Assembly: GCA_040217155.1 (NCBI GenBank)
Contig: JAVJNS010000032.1
Span: forward strand, 1-64,000
Source of the DNA: Pelagibius sp040217155
Lineage (GTDB): Bacteria; Pseudomonadota; Alphaproteobacteria; Kiloniellales; Kiloniellaceae
Reading direction: 5' to 3'
DNA length: 64,000 nucleotides
Shown here: one piece after another, positions 62,023-64,000 of the stretch
How positions within the stretch are numbered: the stretch's first letter is position 1
Layout: every line of letters begins with the position of its first letter
Notes under the pieces: generated by a model
Databases searched by the model: none
The model's input: only the letters and a program-made list of their open reading frames with translations
Told to the model about the DNA's origin: nothing
Position numbers and translations under genes: made by a program

Positions 62023-63183
62023 TTGACAAGCACCGTTGCGCTGATCGTCGCCGCCGGCCGGGGCCAGCGCTTCGGCGGCGGCCTGCCGAAGCAATACCGC
62101 ACCCTGGCCGGCGTGCCGCTGCTGCGTCACAGCCTGCAGGCGTTCAAGCGCCACCCCGCCATCGACGACGTGCGCGCGGTGATTCATCCCGACGACAGCA
62201 ATCTCTATGACCAGGCCGCCGCCGGACTGGGCCTCGCCGGACCGGTCGCCGGCGGCGCCAGCCGTCAGGAATCGGTTCTGCGCGGGCTGGAAAGGCTGGC
62301 CGCGACAGCGCCGGCGCGGGTGCTGATCCATGACGGCGCGCGGCCCTTCATCGCGGCTGAGGTGATCGACCGGGTCATCGCCGCGCTGCAGGCTTTCCCC
62401 GGCGCCATCGCCGCCCTGCCGGTGGTCGATACCCTGAAGCGCGGCGACGGCGGGCGCGTCGCCGGCACCCGGGACCGCAGCGGCCTCTGGGGCGCGCAGA
62501 CACCGCAGGGTTTCCGCTTCGCCGAAATCCTGGCCGCGCACCGCGCCGCCGCGGGCGAGGAACTCACCGACGACGCGGCCGTGGCCGAGCGCGCCGGCCT
62601 GACGGTAGCGCTGGTCGAAGGCAGCCGGGAGAACATGAAAGTGACCTCACAGGAAGATCTCAAGGCGGCAGAGCGCTGGCTTCGCGGGGGCCAGGCCGAG
62701 ACTCGCGTCGGCCAGGGCGTCGACGTGCATGCCTTCGGCCCCGGCGACCACGTGACCCTCTGCGGCCTGCGCCTCGCCCACAGCGCCGGGCTGGTCGGGC
62801 ATTCCGATGCCGACGTCGGGCTGCACGCCTTGACCGATGCCCTGCTCGGGGCACTCGGTGCAGGCGATATCGGCGACCACTTTCCGCCCAGCGACCCGCA
62901 GTGGAAGGGTGCCGAGTCCGGAGTCTTCCTGCAGCACGCGCGGGATCTGGTGGCGGCCCGCGGCGGGCGCATTCTGCATCTCGACCTGACCCTCATCTGC
63001 GAGCAGCCGAAGATCGGACCGCACCGCGCGGCCATGGCGGCGCGGGTCGCTGAACTGCTCGGCCTCTCCGCGAGCCGCGTCAGCATCAAGGCGACCACTA
63101 CCGAGAATCTCGGCTTCACCGGGCGCGGCGAAGGCATCGCCGCCCAGGCCGTCGCCACCCTCAGCCTGCCGGCGGAGGCCTAG
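62023..63183 (+). CDS. ispDF: Bifunctional IspD/IspF (MEP-pathway isoprenoid synthesis)
   Basis: TTG 62023 is the start (GGAG 9 bp upstream); product 386 aa. IspD part: VALIVAAGRGQRFGGGLPKQ and the block RVLIHDGARPFI, then DTLKRGDGGRVAGTRDRSGL with WGAQTPQGFR. IspF part begins at about 230: GVDVHAF with metal ligands Asp234/His236, GHSDADVGLHALTDALLGAL and ATTTENLGFTGRGEGI. It makes CDP-ME from MEP and CTP and cyclises CDP-MEP to MEcPP. The fusion is typical of alphaproteobacteria. Confidence 0.98.
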   Translation: MTSTVALIVAAGRGQRFGGGLPKQYRTLAGVPLLRHSLQAFKRHPAIDDVRAVIHPDDSNLYDQAAAGLGLAGPVAGGASRQESVLRGLERLAATAPARVLIHDGARPFIAAEVIDRVIAALQAFPGAIAALPVVDTLKRGDGGRVAGTRDRSGLWGAQTPQGFRFAEILAAHRAAAGEELTDDAAVAERAGLTVALVEGSRENMKVTSQEDLKAAERWLRGGQAETRVGQGVDVHAFGPGDHVTLCGLRLAHSAGLVGHSDADVGLHALTDALLGALGAGDIGDHFPPSDPQWKGAESGVFLQHARDLVAARGGRILHLDLTLICEQPKIGPHRAAMAARVAELLGLSASRVSIKATTTENLGFTGRGEGIAAQAVATLSLPAEA

Positions 63184-63187
63184 CGTC

Positions 63188-63679
63188 GTGGCCACGCCCT
63201 CCCCCTGGCTGCCGTCATCGCTGCTGGCCACCTGGTTCGGCGCCGGGCTGCTGCCCTGGGCGCCGGGCACCTGGGGCTCGCTCGCCGCTCTGCCCTTCGG
63301 CTGGCTGCTGTTCTGGCTCTCCGGCCCGCTCGGCCTGCTGGCCGCCACCGTGGTGGTCTTCGGCGTCGGCCTCTGGGCGGCGCAGGACTACGAGCAGGTG
63401 GCGGCGATCAAGGACCCCGGCGCCATCGTCATCGACGAGGTGGCGGGCCAGTGGCTGGCGCTGATCCCGGCCGGGCTGTTCAGCGGCAGCTTGACCCTGC
63501 CGGGCGTGCTGCTGGCCTTCCTGCTGTTCCGCGTCTTCGACGTCGCCAAGCCGTGGCCGGTGAGCTGGGCCGACCGTCATCTGAAAGGCGCTTTCGGAAT
63601 CATGGCCGACGACATCATCGCCGGCCTCTACGCCGCCGCCGCGGTCTACGCGGTGCTGTGGCTGTGGGAGCGCAGCTGA
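63188..63679 (+). CDS. pgpA: Phosphatidylglycerophosphatase A
   Basis: GTG 63188 lies 4 bp after ispDF; product 163 aa. TWFGAGLLPWAPGTWGSLAA and the catalytic region DPGAIVIDEVAGQWLALIP are PgpA signatures, with LLFRVFDVAKPWPVSWADR near the end and four hydrophobic segments. It dephosphorylates phosphatidylglycerol phosphate in the inner membrane. Its stop overlaps the cinA start (TGATG). Confidence 0.96.
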   Translation: MATPSPWLPSSLLATWFGAGLLPWAPGTWGSLAALPFGWLLFWLSGPLGLLAATVVVFGVGLWAAQDYEQVAAIKDPGAIVIDEVAGQWLALIPAGLFSGSLTLPGVLLAFLLFRVFDVAKPWPVSWADRHLKGAFGIMADDIIAGLYAAAAVYAVLWLWERS

Positions 63680-64000
63680 TGTTCGACGCGGCGCTGCTGC
63701 AGCAGGCCGAGGCCCTGCTGGTAGCCTACCGGGGCGCCGGCAAGCGCCTGGTCACCGCGGAATCCTGCACCGGCGGCCTGATCGCCGGTTGCCTGACTGA
63801 AATCGCCGGCTCATCCGACGTCGTCGAAGGTGGCTTCGTGACCTATTCCAATGCCGCAAAGCGGGAGATGCTGGGCGTCAACGCGGCGCTGCTCGAGCCC
63901 CCCGGACCGGGCGCGGTCAGCGCCGCGGTGGCGGTGGCCATGGCGACCGGCGCGCTGGCCGCTTGCCAGGCCGATGTCGCGGTCTCGGCCACCGGCATCG
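63679..64000 (+). CDS. CinA-family (PncC) nicotinamide-nucleotide amidohydrolase, 5' part
   Basis: ATG 63679 overlaps the pgpA stop. The window ends after 107 codons. RLVTAESCTGGLIAGCLTEI, GGFVTYSNAAKREMLGV and the catalytic-region GAVSAAVAVAMATGALAAC are characteristic for the CinA C-terminal domain, which deamidates NMN to NaMN in the pyridine nucleotide cycle. It begins directly with this domain, so it is the short single-domain form. LLEPPGPGAVS replaces the usual L-x-x-x-GAVS stretch with two extra prolines. ispDF-pgpA-cinA is a standard alphaproteobacterial order. Confidence 0.93.
   Translation, partial: MFDAALLQQAEALLVAYRGAGKRLVTAESCTGGLIAGCLTEIAGSSDVVEGGFVTYSNAAKREMLGVNAALLEPPGPGAVSAAVAVAMATGALAACQADVAVSATGI

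Overview
The window looks like chromosome of a GC-rich, free-living alphaproteobacterium. The gene order dusB(nifR3)-ntrB-ntrC-ntrY-ntrX-trkA-D-amino-acid aminotransferase-hfq-hflX, all on the minus strand, is the arrangement known from Rhodospirillaceae-like bacteria (Azospirillum and its relatives). The fused ispDF gene, the CIRCE-controlled groESL operon, DUF1127 and the Rhodospirillales-style PAS protein agree with that. Genus and species cannot be read from the sequence alone.

Left edge (1-3454): a lower-GC island. It holds a frameshifted IS5-like transposase remnant and one large gene for a STAND (NB-ARC/NLR-like) NTPase with an N-terminal R-x5-H motif that could be a HEPN RNase. It ends exactly at the 3' end of a tRNA-Ser(UGA) gene, a classic integration site. 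This is a good candidate for a stand-alone anti-phage or abortive-infection gene.

3639-8908: a six-gene plus-strand operon for a branched-chain-amino-acid/urea-type (HAAT) ABC importer, with a plant-type nicotinamidase-like cysteine hydrolase as second gene. This suggests import and deamidation of nicotinamide or another amide. Facing it (8871-10540, minus) is a type III polyketide synthase with an ICMT-like methyltransferase, an alkylresorcinol/alkylpyrone-type pair.

10729-16322: small secreted proteins, a DMT exporter and a cell-wall block (MltB-like lytic transglycosylase, RlpA with SPOR, D,D-carboxypeptidase). It leads directly into the housekeeping run tmk-holB-metG-tatD-MBL hydrolase-(frameshifted DUF3303) at 16333-21586.

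21641-36950: a more accessory stretch with an orphan dipeptide-type binding protein, a DUF1127 protein, a LysR regulator divergent from a Rieske oxygenase, two secreted CARDB-like proteins around a phosphoglycolate phosphatase, mazG, a DUF2938 membrane protein, a beta-hydroxyacid dehydrogenase and a MocR-type PLP regulator.

37096-46096: a polyamine-type ABC importer operon (binding protein, ATPase, two permeases), a HU-like protein, a class III aminotransferase, alanine dehydrogenase and an inositol-phosphatase-family enzyme. Importer, aminotransferase and alanine dehydrogenase would together form an amine or beta-alanine catabolic route in which alanine is recycled to pyruvate.

46212-64000: conserved core with groESL under CIRCE, hflX, hfq, a HAD phosphatase, a D-amino-acid aminotransferase, trkA, both nitrogen two-component systems, dusB, a cytochrome-assembly membrane protein, then plus-strand ispDF-pgpA-cinA (cinA cut by the window end). 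The two main discovery candidates are the tRNA-Ser-associated NLR-like gene and the amide-type ABC importer carrying its own plant-like nicotinamidase.
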